From an uncultured Neisseriaceae bacterium (GTDB taxonomy: Bacteria; Pseudomonadota; Gammaproteobacteria; Burkholderiales; UBA11063), in NCBI GenBank assembly GCA_937952895.1, contig CALFYC010000043.1, positions 1-5,505 of the forward strand: 5,505 nt of DNA, written 5' to 3'. Of the stretch, positions 1-5,505 are shown one piece after another. A program made the position numbers and the translations under genes. How positions within the stretch are numbered: position 1 is the stretch's first letter; each line of letters opens with the position of its first letter. The notes below the pieces were generated by a model. The model did not search any database and was not told where the DNA came from. It saw only the letters and a program-made list of their open reading frames with translations.

Positions 1-2
1 TG

Positions 3-230
3 CATTTAACAAGGCTTGTATTACCAGAAATGCAGAAGAATAATTTTGGCCATATCGTAAACATTGCGTCTGCAGCAGGGCTAGTGTCAAACCCCATGAT
101 GACAGTTTATTGTGGAAGTAAGTGGGCCGTTATCGGTTGGTCTGATTCTCTACGCATTGAACTTGAAGAGTTAAAAACTAATATTAAAGTATCAACCACT
201 CCACTAATAAAATCATTAGTAATACCATGA
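3..230 (+). CDS. Short-chain dehydrogenase/reductase, internal fragment (5' end off the window, 3' end broken)
   Basis: The frame is open from the first bases of the window, reading HLTRLVLPEM before the first Met at 30, so the N-terminal Rossmann part with the TGxxxGxG cofactor loop lies off the left edge. Numbering from that Met, the SDR core is clear. GHIVNIASAAG carries the catalytic Ser14, and YCGSK gives Tyr27 and Lys31, which is the classical Ser-Tyr-x3-Lys spacing. SLRIELEELKTNIKV is the helix and strand that normally follow. SDR enzymes are NAD(P)-dependent cytosolic oxidoreductases; the substrate cannot be told from this fragment. Similarity ends at about residue 54 (near 191). The remaining residues to the stop at 228-230 are the antisense of dnaQ and are not SDR sequence. 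The fragment looks Bacteroidetes-like to me (inference). It is probably not functional as joined here. Confidence 0.8.
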   Translation, partial: HLTRLVLPEMQKNNFGHIVNIASAAGLVSNPMMTVYCGSKWAVIGWSDSLRIELEELKTNIKVSTTPLIKSLVIP

Positions 231-547
231 CCATGTAATTTAAACTGAAAGTCCAAAAAATTTAAATCAAATTTAGCATTATGGATAATCAATTCTGCAC
301 CTTGAATAAATTCAATAATTTGTTCGGCAACACTAGAAAATTCTGGCTTATCCTTTACATCATTATCCGTAATTCCATGGATTTTTGTAGCTTCTGGATC
401 AATTGGTCGCTTTGGGTTAATATACATTTGGAGATATTTACCGGTTAATTTACGATCAATCATTTCAAGTGCTGCAAATTCAATTATGCGATGTCCCTCT
501 TCCGGATTTAATCCTGTTGTTTCAGTATCTAAAATTAATTGACGCAT
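107..547 (-). CDS. dnaQ: DNA polymerase III epsilon subunit, 5' half only (3' end broken)
   Basis: This encodes the 3'-5' proofreading exonuclease of the replicative polymerase core. With the start at the ATG at 547, ExoI is DTETTG (catalytic Asp7 and Glu9), followed by the family signatures GHRIIE, YINPKRPID and KIHGITD. ExoII is HNAKFD, with catalytic Asp94. The epsilon family is usually about 230-250 residues. Here similarity stops at VVDTLI (about residue 122), so the ExoIII His/Asp motif and the C-terminal segment that binds the alpha subunit are absent. The last ~24 residues, down to the stop at 107-109, are the antisense of the SDR fragment. The ATG at 547 is preferred over the TTG at 556 because AGAAGGA lies about 11 nt before the ATG but would be only about 2 nt before the TTG. 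The ATG is 5 nt after the stop of the upstream membrane-protein gene, suggesting translational coupling. Confidence 0.88.
   Translation of the reverse strand: MRQLILDTETTGLNPEEGHRIIEFAALEMIDRKLTGKYLQMYINPKRPIDPEATKIHGITDNDVKDKPEFSSVAEQIIEFIQGAELIIHNAKFDLNFLDFQFKLHGHGITNDFISGVVDTLILVFNSSSSMRRESDQPITAHLLPQ
180..205. other. Chimeric junction: SDR fragment joined to the reverse strand of dnaQ
   Basis: Read on the plus strand, SDR similarity runs to NIKV (ending at 191). Read on the minus strand, DnaQ similarity runs to VVDTLI (196 down to 182). About 12-15 bases around 182-197 therefore fit both proteins, as expected for a join at a short stretch of shared sequence. Both genes are broken in the middle of a conserved domain and no mobile-element end, integrase or attachment site is visible. 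This is most simply an amplification or assembly chimera; a real rearrangement cannot be excluded from sequence alone. Confidence 0.7.
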
Positions 548-552
548 AGCTA

Positions 553-954
553 TCAATTTCCTTCTAAACTTTTAAATCTAAACAGTGTTGTCCCACACTG
601 TGGGCATGAATAAAAGCGTAACTTATCTCGCTTATAAAATAGGCCCTGATGAATAATTTTATCTGAATTACAGTTATTACAAGCAACCCCCATTTCTAAT
701 TTAGAATTTGGATTTCTTATTAAATATTCTTTTAAATCTGGCAATTTTTTCCATTTAAAATATTTATATACACAACCATATCCATAGATAATTAATCCAG
801 CAACAAAAAACCAAACTAAATGAGTTCCTATAAACACTAGAAACGAAAAGAAAATAAATAAAAAAATTGCAAAACCTAGGCAGCCTCCAAAAATCTGAGA
901 CATAAATAACCCAGATAGAGCAAAAATTAATAATAGAATTTCAAAAATATACAT
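553..954 (-). CDS. Small membrane protein with C-terminal zinc-ribbon, unknown function
   Basis: I do not recognise this gene. From the ATG at 954 it is 133 residues. The N-terminal ~62 residues are almost wholly hydrophobic and Phe/Ile/Leu-rich, enough for two or three membrane helices (about 3-20, 26-42 and 44-62). A basic linker (YKYFKWKK) follows. The C-terminal ~45 residues are soluble, with two Cys pairs, CNNC (Cys92, Cys95) and CPQC (Cys117, Cys120), 21 residues apart, typical of a zinc ribbon binding one Zn. The likely topology is inner membrane with a cytoplasmic zinc ribbon (inference). An in-frame TTG at 966 would add four residues. I prefer the ATG because GAAAG lies 5 nt before it, although that is a weak ribosome site. 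The stop is 5 nt before dnaQ, so the two are probably co-transcribed. Whether the zinc ribbon is linked to dnaQ in function is unknown. Confidence 0.75.
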   Translation of the reverse strand: MYIFEILLLIFALSGLFMSQIFGGCLGFAIFLFIFFSFLVFIGTHLVWFFVAGLIIYGYGCVYKYFKWKKLPDLKEYLIRNPNSKLEMGVACNNCNSDKIIHQGLFYKRDKLRFYSCPQCGTTLFRFKSLEGN

Positions 955-997
955 AACAACTTTCAACCATTTTAAATATCGATTTTAAAATTAGCTA

Positions 998-1006
998 TTT
1001 ATAGCA
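998..1006 (-). promoter_or_regulatory. Possible extended -10 promoter for the membrane protein-dnaQ unit
   Basis: On the minus strand TGCTATAAA reads as an extended -10 element (TGn followed by TATAAA), 44 nt before the ATG of the membrane-protein gene. No good -35 hexamer is seen 16-18 nt upstream. The element sits in a small palindrome (GCTAT-N2-ATAGC at 994-1005). A promoter is expected here because a terminator directly upstream isolates this unit from the hydrolase gene. Confidence 0.35.
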
Positions 1007-1050
1007 GGATACAATTTTACCATATTTGGAAAAACACCTTAGATTCTATC

Positions 1051-1083
1051 AAATAAAAAAGCAGCATAAAAGTTTTGCTGCTT
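1051..1083 (-). terminator. Rho-independent terminator after the hydrolase lipoprotein gene
   Basis: On the minus strand, AAGCAGCA (1083-1076) pairs perfectly with TGCTGCTT (1066-1059), an 8-bp stem with a 9-nt loop. It is followed by the run TTTTTTATTT (1060-1051). The hairpin begins 22 nt after the hydrolase stop codon. On the plus strand there is no T-run after the stem, so it works in one direction only. Confidence 0.88.
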
Positions 1084-1105
1084 GTAAAAATTCAAGATAA
1101 AAGAT

Positions 1106-2896
1106 TTACTGTGGATCTGATTCTATTTCATGTAATGCCACCAAATTTAAGGTTGTTGCAGCTTCACTATGATCCAAATAAACCGGTAATAGACCACTAG
1201 TAAATGAAGAGCCATATAATTGGGTGTTATCAACTTCAGTACAATGAACCATACCTAATGCAGATTTATCTGACATATCTAGGCATGCCTCATAACTATT
1301 AAGATTGGTAATTGTCGAATCATAACGCATCCATATAAGACTGACAGGGCTATTAGTTTTCCAATTATATATACTCTTAGATTCAAATAAAGCTATTACA
1401 TCAGGACTTGTAAAATATGGATATACAAAGCTATTAATTGAATTATTAGTATATTGTTCAGGCCCAGCCATAGCTTTCGATAAACTCTCTAGAGTCATAC
1501 CTCCCGTAAAATAATTAGAGGATCCAATTGCACTTGAGAATAATTGATAAGCAATTTCAGAATTAGCTAGATCATTATTACCATCAAATAAACCTTCTAA
1601 TGTCAATCCACTTGGACACGGATTAATAACTATCTGACTATTACTAAAGTCAATTCGGTAAGGATTTGATTCAAGCCGTATATCAAAATATTTACCTAAA
1701 TCTATACATTGAGTCATATCCACAAAATTTTGATGCATCATTAAATCATATAATTGTGGATTAGCTGAATAATAGGCAATTGAATTTAAGGTTGCTGGAA
1801 CAACTCCAGCTTTTGAAAATGCGGTTAACAGTTTACCTCCCATATGCCCTAAATCATTTAATTCTGGCACAACTGATTCAGGAATAAAGTAGCTGTATGG
1901 AGGTAAACTTGCATCTAACCCTGGTGATATATGATAAATATTAGCACTTTCTGGATAATTCGTTGCATTAGATTCAGCAAAATTTAACTGAGCTCCAGCA
2001 AGATCATAAGGACCAGAAATTACCACAGTTCTTTTTAAAGTAAAGTTATTACTTTCAACGAGCCGCCGCATTGTTTGATCAGTTTGAACTAAATTAGATG
2101 CCCACATTGCATAAAGTGCACCTTCTGAATAGGAATCAATGTACAAATTCATTTGTCCTGGAGCATCTGGCTGCGCATTTAGCCATTGGCGAGTAAGAGT
2201 TAACATATATAACCCACTTTGTGCGTCTTCCTGAGGATAAGCGATATAAGGATGAACAACCCCAACATTGACTGCCATACCAATATAATCAGGAGCAACA
2301 ACGATATACCCTTGAGCACTTAAAACTGATGCAAGACCTATTGAAGTATTTGCTCCTGTAACACTATTGAAATTAGATGGAGCACCACTTTCTTGAAATA
2401 CCGTTCCATGATAATAAAGAACCACGCCTTTGACTTGACTTAGTGGGATATTTGGCACCAACAATATTCCAGAAACACTTTCAGGAAGGACTGCAGTTGT
2501 AATAGGGTTTTGTACTCCAGGAGTCAGATATAAAACTCTATAAGCATTTACTTGAGTTACCCCAGCACTATTATTAACAACATCGTTTTTAACATTAAAC
2601 CCACCAAACTTTGAATTAGTTTGGATATTTGCTAGATTGAACTGGCAAAATATATCATCAAGTAATTTGTTAATTGTAGTATCAAGACCTGTACAAACCC
2701 CTGTTGGCTTCGAAATGTCGCTTTCAGATAAATCAGCCGATAACCAAGCTTGTAAACTTTCAGTGCTCCAAACTGGTCCTGACTCTATACCATTTAAAGA
2801 TCCATATAATGGAGGTGCACCATTACTACCATTTGGCCCTTGGCAAGCCATTAAAAAAACTGCTGGTAGGCATAACAAAAACTGTTTAATTGACAT
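1106..2896 (-). CDS. Alpha/beta-hydrolase lipoprotein (lipase/esterase-like)
   Basis: The 596-residue product begins with a lipoprotein signal peptide: MSIKQ, a hydrophobic stretch, then the lipobox LMAC with the lipidated Cys18. Gln at +2 favours outer-membrane sorting. A Gly/Asn/Pro-rich linker follows. The hydrolase fold shows VVLYYHGT (oxyanion HG at 163-164), VVAPDYIG (199-206) and a nucleophile elbow DSYSEGA with Ser257. SLIWMRYDSTI (Asp525) and VYLDHSEA (His576) are at the positions expected for the remaining triad residues. The elbow has Ser where GxSxG has its first Gly. Residues ~300-500 are a long insert, probably a lid. Cys68, 84, 397, 427, 538 and 552 could form disulfides, fitting an exported protein. 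The overall pattern resembles large secreted lipase/esterase families; the substrate is unknown. The start is supported by GAGGGA 8 nt before the ATG. It appears to be a single-gene transcript ending at the 1051-1083 hairpin. Confidence 0.8.
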   Translation of the reverse strand: MSIKQFLLCLPAVFLMACQGPNGSNGAPPLYGSLNGIESGPVWSTESLQAWLSADLSESDISKPTGVCTGLDTTINKLLDDIFCQFNLANIQTNSKFGGFNVKNDVVNNSAGVTQVNAYRVLYLTPGVQNPITTAVLPESVSGILLVPNIPLSQVKGVVLYYHGTVFQESGAPSNFNSVTGANTSIGLASVLSAQGYIVVAPDYIGMAVNVGVVHPYIAYPQEDAQSGLYMLTLTRQWLNAQPDAPGQMNLYIDSYSEGALYAMWASNLVQTDQTMRRLVESNNFTLKRTVVISGPYDLAGAQLNFAESNATNYPESANIYHISPGLDASLPPYSYFIPESVVPELNDLGHMGGKLLTAFSKAGVVPATLNSIAYYSANPQLYDLMMHQNFVDMTQCIDLGKYFDIRLESNPYRIDFSNSQIVINPCPSGLTLEGLFDGNNDLANSEIAYQLFSSAIGSSNYFTGGMTLESLSKAMAGPEQYTNNSINSFVYPYFTSPDVIALFESKSIYNWKTNSPVSLIWMRYDSTITNLNSYEACLDMSDKSALGMVHCTEVDNTQLYGSSFTSGLLPVYLDHSEAATTLNLVALHEIESDPQ

Positions 2897-3062
2897 GCAA
2901 ATAGTCCCTCATTAAAATTTATCTTGCAAGGTTTAATAATATAAAATATTATTCTTTGTTATTTTGTTTTATAAGTTCGTTATTCTAAATCAAAAAAAAT
3001 CATTTGGCTAAAGTTTTGATTGTGCGACGTAATATAATTCATAGCTACAACATAACTTATCA

Positions 3063-3092
3063 TTGTTGTTAAATTTATCATTGCGGTATTAT
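3063..3092 (+). promoter_or_regulatory. Possible distal sigma70-like promoter for ppk1
   Basis: TTGTTG (3063-3068), an 18-bp spacer and TATTAT (3087-3092) approximate the sigma70 consensus: the -35 matches only at TTG, the -10 at five of six positions. The element overlaps both copies of the TTATCATTG direct repeat. It would give a leader of about 100 nt before ppk1. Confidence 0.25.
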
Positions 3093-3152
3093 CCCGAGTA
3101 TATTCATAATATCAATCCAACCTTGATAATTTAAATTTTAGCCAATCGAACA

Positions 3153-3161
3153 TGTTAAAAT
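3153..3161 (+). promoter_or_regulatory. Probable extended -10 promoter for ppk1
   Basis: TGTTAAAAT is a good extended -10 element (TGn then TAAAAT), 36 nt before the ppk1 ATG, placing the transcript start near 3168. No clear -35 is present at the usual distance, as is common for extended -10 promoters. One half of the 9-bp inverted pair (3137-3145) lies just upstream, where a regulator could bind (inference). Confidence 0.45.
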
Positions 3162-3197
3162 AGTCCCCTTAAATATTTTAATTAAACATAAACCTTA

Positions 3198-5033
3198 ATG
3201 AATAAAACCATAAATATTAATAAACTGAATGATAAGGAAATTTTATTAAACCGTGAATTTGGTTTAATTCAATTCCAACGTCGAGTTTTAGCTAAAGCCG
3301 TTGATGATAACGTGCCACTACTTGAACGTTTAAGTTATTTGTGTATTGTAGTTAAAAATTGTGATGAACTATTTGAAGTTCGAATTGCAAGATTATTAAA
3401 ATGGAGTAAGGAAGATGCCAATCGCATTTTACTTGATGGCCTAACTGCACAAGAAGCTTTAAATTTAGCCAGGGATAGCGCGGCAAAACTTTATGATGAA
3501 ATTTATCAAGTATACCGTAATATACTTATTCCTAAATTACGTGAAGCAAACATTCTTATTCTAAATAGTAACGAATGGAGTTCCGTACAAAAAACTTGGA
3601 TTTATAATCATTTTATGAATGAATTAAAACCGGTTTTAACTCCCATTGGAATTGACCCAGCGCACCCATTCCCAAGAGTTCCAAATAAAAATTTACATTT
3701 TGCTGTTGAGTTATCAGGCAAGGATCAGTTTGGACGTAATTCAAAAATTGCCATTGTAGAAGCACCAAGGATTTTGCCACGTGTAATTCAATTGCCACCT
3801 GACTTATCAGATAATAAAGCATGCTTTATTTTATTACAAGATATCATAAAAATTCATGTGAAAGAGTTTTTTCATGGATTATCAGTTAAAGGATGCTACC
3901 CTTTTAAAGTAACTCGTGCAACCGATATTATGTTAAAGGATAATGCCAAAAATTTAAGATCAGCAGTAACACAAGAATTAAAAAATCGTCAGTATGCTGA
4001 ATGCTCACGACTTGAATTAGATATTACAGATGGCATACCGGATAGCAAATTCGTTGATATTTTACTTAAACAGTTTAGCTTAAGCCACCAAGATTTATAC
4101 CTAGCAAATGGCCCAGTTAATCTCTCTAGACTCACCGATATTACCAATTTAATTACGAACCCAGAATTACATTTTTCTAGTTATACTCCAGGTATTCCAA
4201 ACGCATTAATTCGTCAACCCGATATTTTTAAAGCGATAAAACAACAAGATATTTTAATTCATACACCATACCAATCGTTTGACCCGCTATTAGAATTAAC
4301 TCGATTGGCCGCCGAAGATCCAAATGTATTGGCAATAAAAATGACTCTCTATAGAACAGGTAATGACTCAAATATCACACAGAATTTAATAAAAGCAGCA
4401 TTAGCTGGAAAGCAAGTTGTTGTATCGGTTGAGTTATTTGCCAGATTCGATGAAGAGGCAAATCTTGAAATTACTAATCAGTTAGAAAATGCTGGAGCTC
4501 ACGTAGTTTATGGTGTAATGGGTTACAAAGTACATGCCAAAATGTTATTAATTGTAAGAAAAGAAAATAATCAATTAAGACATTATGTGCACCTTGGAAC
4601 AGGTAACTATCATCCAGCAACTGCTAAAATTTATACTGATTTTGGCTTACTCACAACCAATCATAAAATTGCAATGGATGTAAATAACATATTTGCTCAA
4701 ATAACTGGGATTGGTCGTGCAGATATGCTTAACTTAATCTGTCAATCACCGTTTAACCTTCATGAAACAATGCTAAAAGCAATTGAGACGGAAATTACTA
4801 ATGCATTAAATGGGAAAAAAGCCGAAATAATTCTTAAGATGAATTCTCTTTTAGAACCGGAAATAATTAAAACTTTATACCGCGCATCTCAAGCTGGAGT
4901 GATAATTACCTTATTAATTCGTGGAGCTTGTGCATTAAGACCAAATATTAAAGGATTATCTGATAATATTCAAGTTCGCTCAATCGTTGGTCGATTTTTA
5001 GAACATCATCGTATTTTTTATTTTTATAAGTAA
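3198..5033 (+). CDS. ppk: Polyphosphate kinase 1, C-terminus missing (3' end broken)
   Basis: PPK1 reversibly polymerises the gamma-phosphate of ATP into inorganic polyphosphate, used in stress survival and phosphate storage. The N-terminal domain opens with the family signature LLNREFGLIQFQRRVL and the NCDELFEVRIARL segment (17-65). The catalytic C1 domain contains DILIHTPYQSFDP (351-363), LYR with Arg386, LFARFDEEANL with Arg416, KVHAK with His446 and VHLGTGNYHPATAKIYTDF with His465. His446 and His465 correspond to the two E. coli histidines at 435 and 454 tied to autophosphorylation. The C2 domain starts at about 540 and reaches FLEHHRIFYFY, with the conserved His603 (E. coli 592 region). 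Family members are about 690 residues. This frame ends at 611 with a Lys and a stop that come from the joined sequence, so about 80-90 residues, including the usual YLSSADW region, are missing. No strong Shine-Dalgarno precedes the ATG; the start is chosen by family alignment. ppx often follows ppk but would lie beyond the break. Confidence 0.93.
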   Translation: MNKTININKLNDKEILLNREFGLIQFQRRVLAKAVDDNVPLLERLSYLCIVVKNCDELFEVRIARLLKWSKEDANRILLDGLTAQEALNLARDSAAKLYDEIYQVYRNILIPKLREANILILNSNEWSSVQKTWIYNHFMNELKPVLTPIGIDPAHPFPRVPNKNLHFAVELSGKDQFGRNSKIAIVEAPRILPRVIQLPPDLSDNKACFILLQDIIKIHVKEFFHGLSVKGCYPFKVTRATDIMLKDNAKNLRSAVTQELKNRQYAECSRLELDITDGIPDSKFVDILLKQFSLSHQDLYLANGPVNLSRLTDITNLITNPELHFSSYTPGIPNALIRQPDIFKAIKQQDILIHTPYQSFDPLLELTRLAAEDPNVLAIKMTLYRTGNDSNITQNLIKAALAGKQVVVSVELFARFDEEANLEITNQLENAGAHVVYGVMGYKVHAKMLLIVRKENNQLRHYVHLGTGNYHPATAKIYTDFGLLTTNHKIAMDVNNIFAQITGIGRADMLNLICQSPFNLHETMLKAIETEITNALNGKKAEIILKMNSLLEPEIIKTLYRASQAGVIITLLIRGACALRPNIKGLSDNIQVRSIVGRFLEHHRIFYFYK

Positions 5034-5352
5034 ATTCTTTTAGTGAAAATAATTTGTAATATTCAGGAAAATCTTGCTTTATTGCCTTAACCAATCTTGC
5101 TAAATCATAGCTTGTAGTATATTGTCCTTCTTCGTGAAGCCCACTGGCGTTACGAAAACTAGTATTTAACATTTTCAATTCTCTTGCCTTTTCATTCATT
5201 TTTCGGGCAAATTCCCATTCGTCGCCTGCAACTCCTTCAGCTAAAGTTACTGCCGCTTCATTAAAAGATTTTACAATCACCGCTCCAATCGCTTGTTTAA
5301 CCGTGATTTTATCGCCTTGTTTTAGTTTTAAAGTATTGATTTTATTGAGCAT
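4948..5352 (-). pseudogene. D-alanyl-D-alanine carboxypeptidase (peptidase S11) fragment, both ends abnormal
   Basis: The S11 family trims the terminal D-Ala from peptidoglycan stem peptides at the periplasmic face of the membrane. In the frame read from the ATG at 5352, the family pattern is LKLKQGDKITVKQAIGAVIV followed by KSFNEAAVTLAE. Its Ser-Phe-Asn is the SxN catalytic motif. Next come ARKMNEKARELKMLNTSFRNASGLHEEGQYTTSYDLARL and the FSLKEFTY segment. Missing are the signal peptide and the SxxK nucleophile motif, normally some 55-60 residues before SxN, and the KTG motif after the break near 5011-5031. The ~20 C-terminal residues are the antisense of ppk1. The frame continues upstream through a TTG at 5382 to a stop at 5401-5403. 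The ATG is preferred because the promoter-like box at 5391-5398 would start transcription at about 5384, leaving a ~30-nt A-rich leader. The peptide resembles proteobacterial S11 enzymes, while its upstream DNA looks Bacteroidetes-like. Confidence 0.72.
5011..5031. other. Chimeric junction: ppk1 joined to the reverse strand of a D,D-carboxypeptidase gene
   Basis: On the plus strand PPK1 similarity runs through HHRIFYFY (to 5027). On the minus strand the peptidase S11 similarity runs through FTYKNKKY (down to 5011). The A/T-only run at 5012-5029 is compatible with both proteins, so the join lies somewhere within it. Both genes are cut mid-domain and run tail to tail. No insertion-sequence end or target duplication is visible. 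The arrangement mirrors the left junction. Confidence 0.7.
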
Positions 5353-5390
5353 TTCGTTATTTTTCGACACGTATTTTTTCAATTCGGGCG

Positions 5391-5422
5391 CAAAGTTACA
5401 CTATTTTTGTGGATTCAAAAAA
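5391..5422 (-). promoter_or_regulatory. Bacteroidetes-type promoter (TTTG-N17-TAnnTTTG)
   Basis: On the minus strand the sequence reads TTTTTTG (5422-5416), a 17-nt spacer, then TAACTTTG (5398-5391). This matches the Bacteroidetes primary sigma-factor pattern of a -33 TTTG and a -7 TAnnTTTG box, with a spacer slightly under the usual ~19 nt. It points at the reading frame that begins with ATG at 5352. This signature is foreign to gammaproteobacteria and to the core of the window. Confidence 0.6.
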
Positions 5423-5494
5423 TTATTACTAACAATTAATCACTAATTATTAGCTTTTAAAATTGAAGAATGAATCAAATTTCATACATTTCCT

Positions 5495-5502
5495 TAGTTT
5501 TG
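5495..5502 (+). promoter_or_regulatory. Possible Bacteroidetes-type -7 box, plus strand
   Basis: TAGTTTTG fits the TAnnTTTG -7 box and would drive a gene beyond the right edge, divergent from the minus-strand promoter. No TTTG is found at the expected upstream distance, so the call is weak alone; it gains a little from the companion promoter at 5391-5422. Confidence 0.3.
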
Positions 5503-5505
5503 CAG

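Larger units (their letters stand above)
2897..3197. other. Divergent intergenic region between the hydrolase gene and ppk1
   Basis: These 301 bp are very AT-rich and hold no credible ORF. They must carry the promoters of both flanking genes, which point away from each other. Visible elements are: an all-A/T perfect palindrome at 2935-2953 (8-bp arms, 3-nt centre); an inverted repeat AATCAAAA/TTTTGATT (2988-2995 and 3014-3021); a direct repeat TTATCATTG (3057-3065 and 3075-3083, period 18 bp); a small inverted repeat TATCAA/TTGATA (3110-3115 and 3123-3128); and a 9-bp inverted pair TTGGCTAAA/TTTAGCCAA (3004-3012 and 3137-3145). In such AT-rich DNA several of these may be chance. No convincing -35/-10 pair for the hydrolase gene was found. 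Confidence 0.5.

Noticed and set aside
107..230. Apparent natural sense-antisense overlap of the SDR and dnaQ reading frames
   Set aside because: Each frame has family similarity only on its own side of the 180-205 junction; the overlapping tails are non-homologous read-through of the joined sequence.
2637..2915. Plus-strand open frames of 92 and 61 codons opposite the start of the hydrolase lipoprotein gene
   Set aside because: They are antisense to a well-supported gene with a signal peptide and ribosome site, and show no domain or motif of their own.
2935..2953. Perfect A/T palindrome with 8-bp arms as a terminator or operator
   Set aside because: It has no G/C pairs, so it would be a weak hairpin, and it is not at the end of a gene. 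In such AT-rich DNA it may be chance; it is noted only within the intergenic entry.
3613..3822. Minus-strand open frame of 69 codons inside ppk1
   Set aside because: It is a shadow of the conserved PPK1 N-terminal/middle region, with no recognisable protein features.
4948..5033. Apparent overlap of ppk1 with the carboxypeptidase gene
   Set aside because: The peptidase tail beyond FTYKNKKY is just antisense ppk1, and the ppk1 stop falls immediately after the join, so it is not a real convergent overlap.
1..5505. CRISPR array, tRNA/rRNA genes, insertion sequence, phage or defence system
   Set aside because: No regularly spaced repeats, no cloverleaf or rRNA signatures, no transposase or integrase, and no defence-type domains were seen on either strand.

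Overview
The window looks like a short contig with a coherent core (about 200 to 5010) from an AT-rich gammaproteobacterium. The evidence is a DnaQ of the beta/gammaproteobacterial epsilon type, an outer-membrane lipoprotein with a Cys lipobox, a Rho-independent terminator, sigma70-like promoter elements and a class 1 polyphosphate kinase. A Legionella-, Coxiella- or Francisella-like lineage would fit the base composition, but I cannot name a genus from sequence alone. Both outer ends carry pieces of other genes that stop abruptly in the middle of conserved domains.

Layout: 3-230 (+) is an internal fragment of a short-chain dehydrogenase/reductase (SDR), cut by the window edge on the left and broken near 185-200. 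From there, on the minus strand, lies the 5' half of dnaQ, cut at the same point. It is preceded within 5 nt by a small gene for a membrane protein with a C-terminal zinc ribbon (553-954), so the two probably form one transcription unit. Next comes a self-contained minus-strand gene for an alpha/beta-hydrolase lipoprotein (1106-2896) with its own terminator (1051-1083). A divergent 301-bp intergenic region (2897-3197) precedes polyphosphate kinase ppk1 (3198 onward, +). ppk1 breaks off near 5011-5030, about 80-90 residues short, where it meets head-on a minus-strand fragment of a D,D-carboxypeptidase (peptidase S11). The last ~150 bp (5350-5505) has Bacteroidetes-style promoter sequence (TTTG-N17-TAACTTTG on the minus strand), so that end appears to come from a different phylum from the core.

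Taken together, the core encodes replication proofreading (dnaQ), a cell-envelope esterase or lipase, and polyphosphate synthesis: ordinary chromosomal genes. The striking feature is the mosaic structure. There are two clear breakpoints and one probable one. The two clear ones have short sequence compatible with both sides, and at each of them genes are joined tail to tail in mid-domain. I read this most simply as assembly or amplification chimerism rather than a new biological system.
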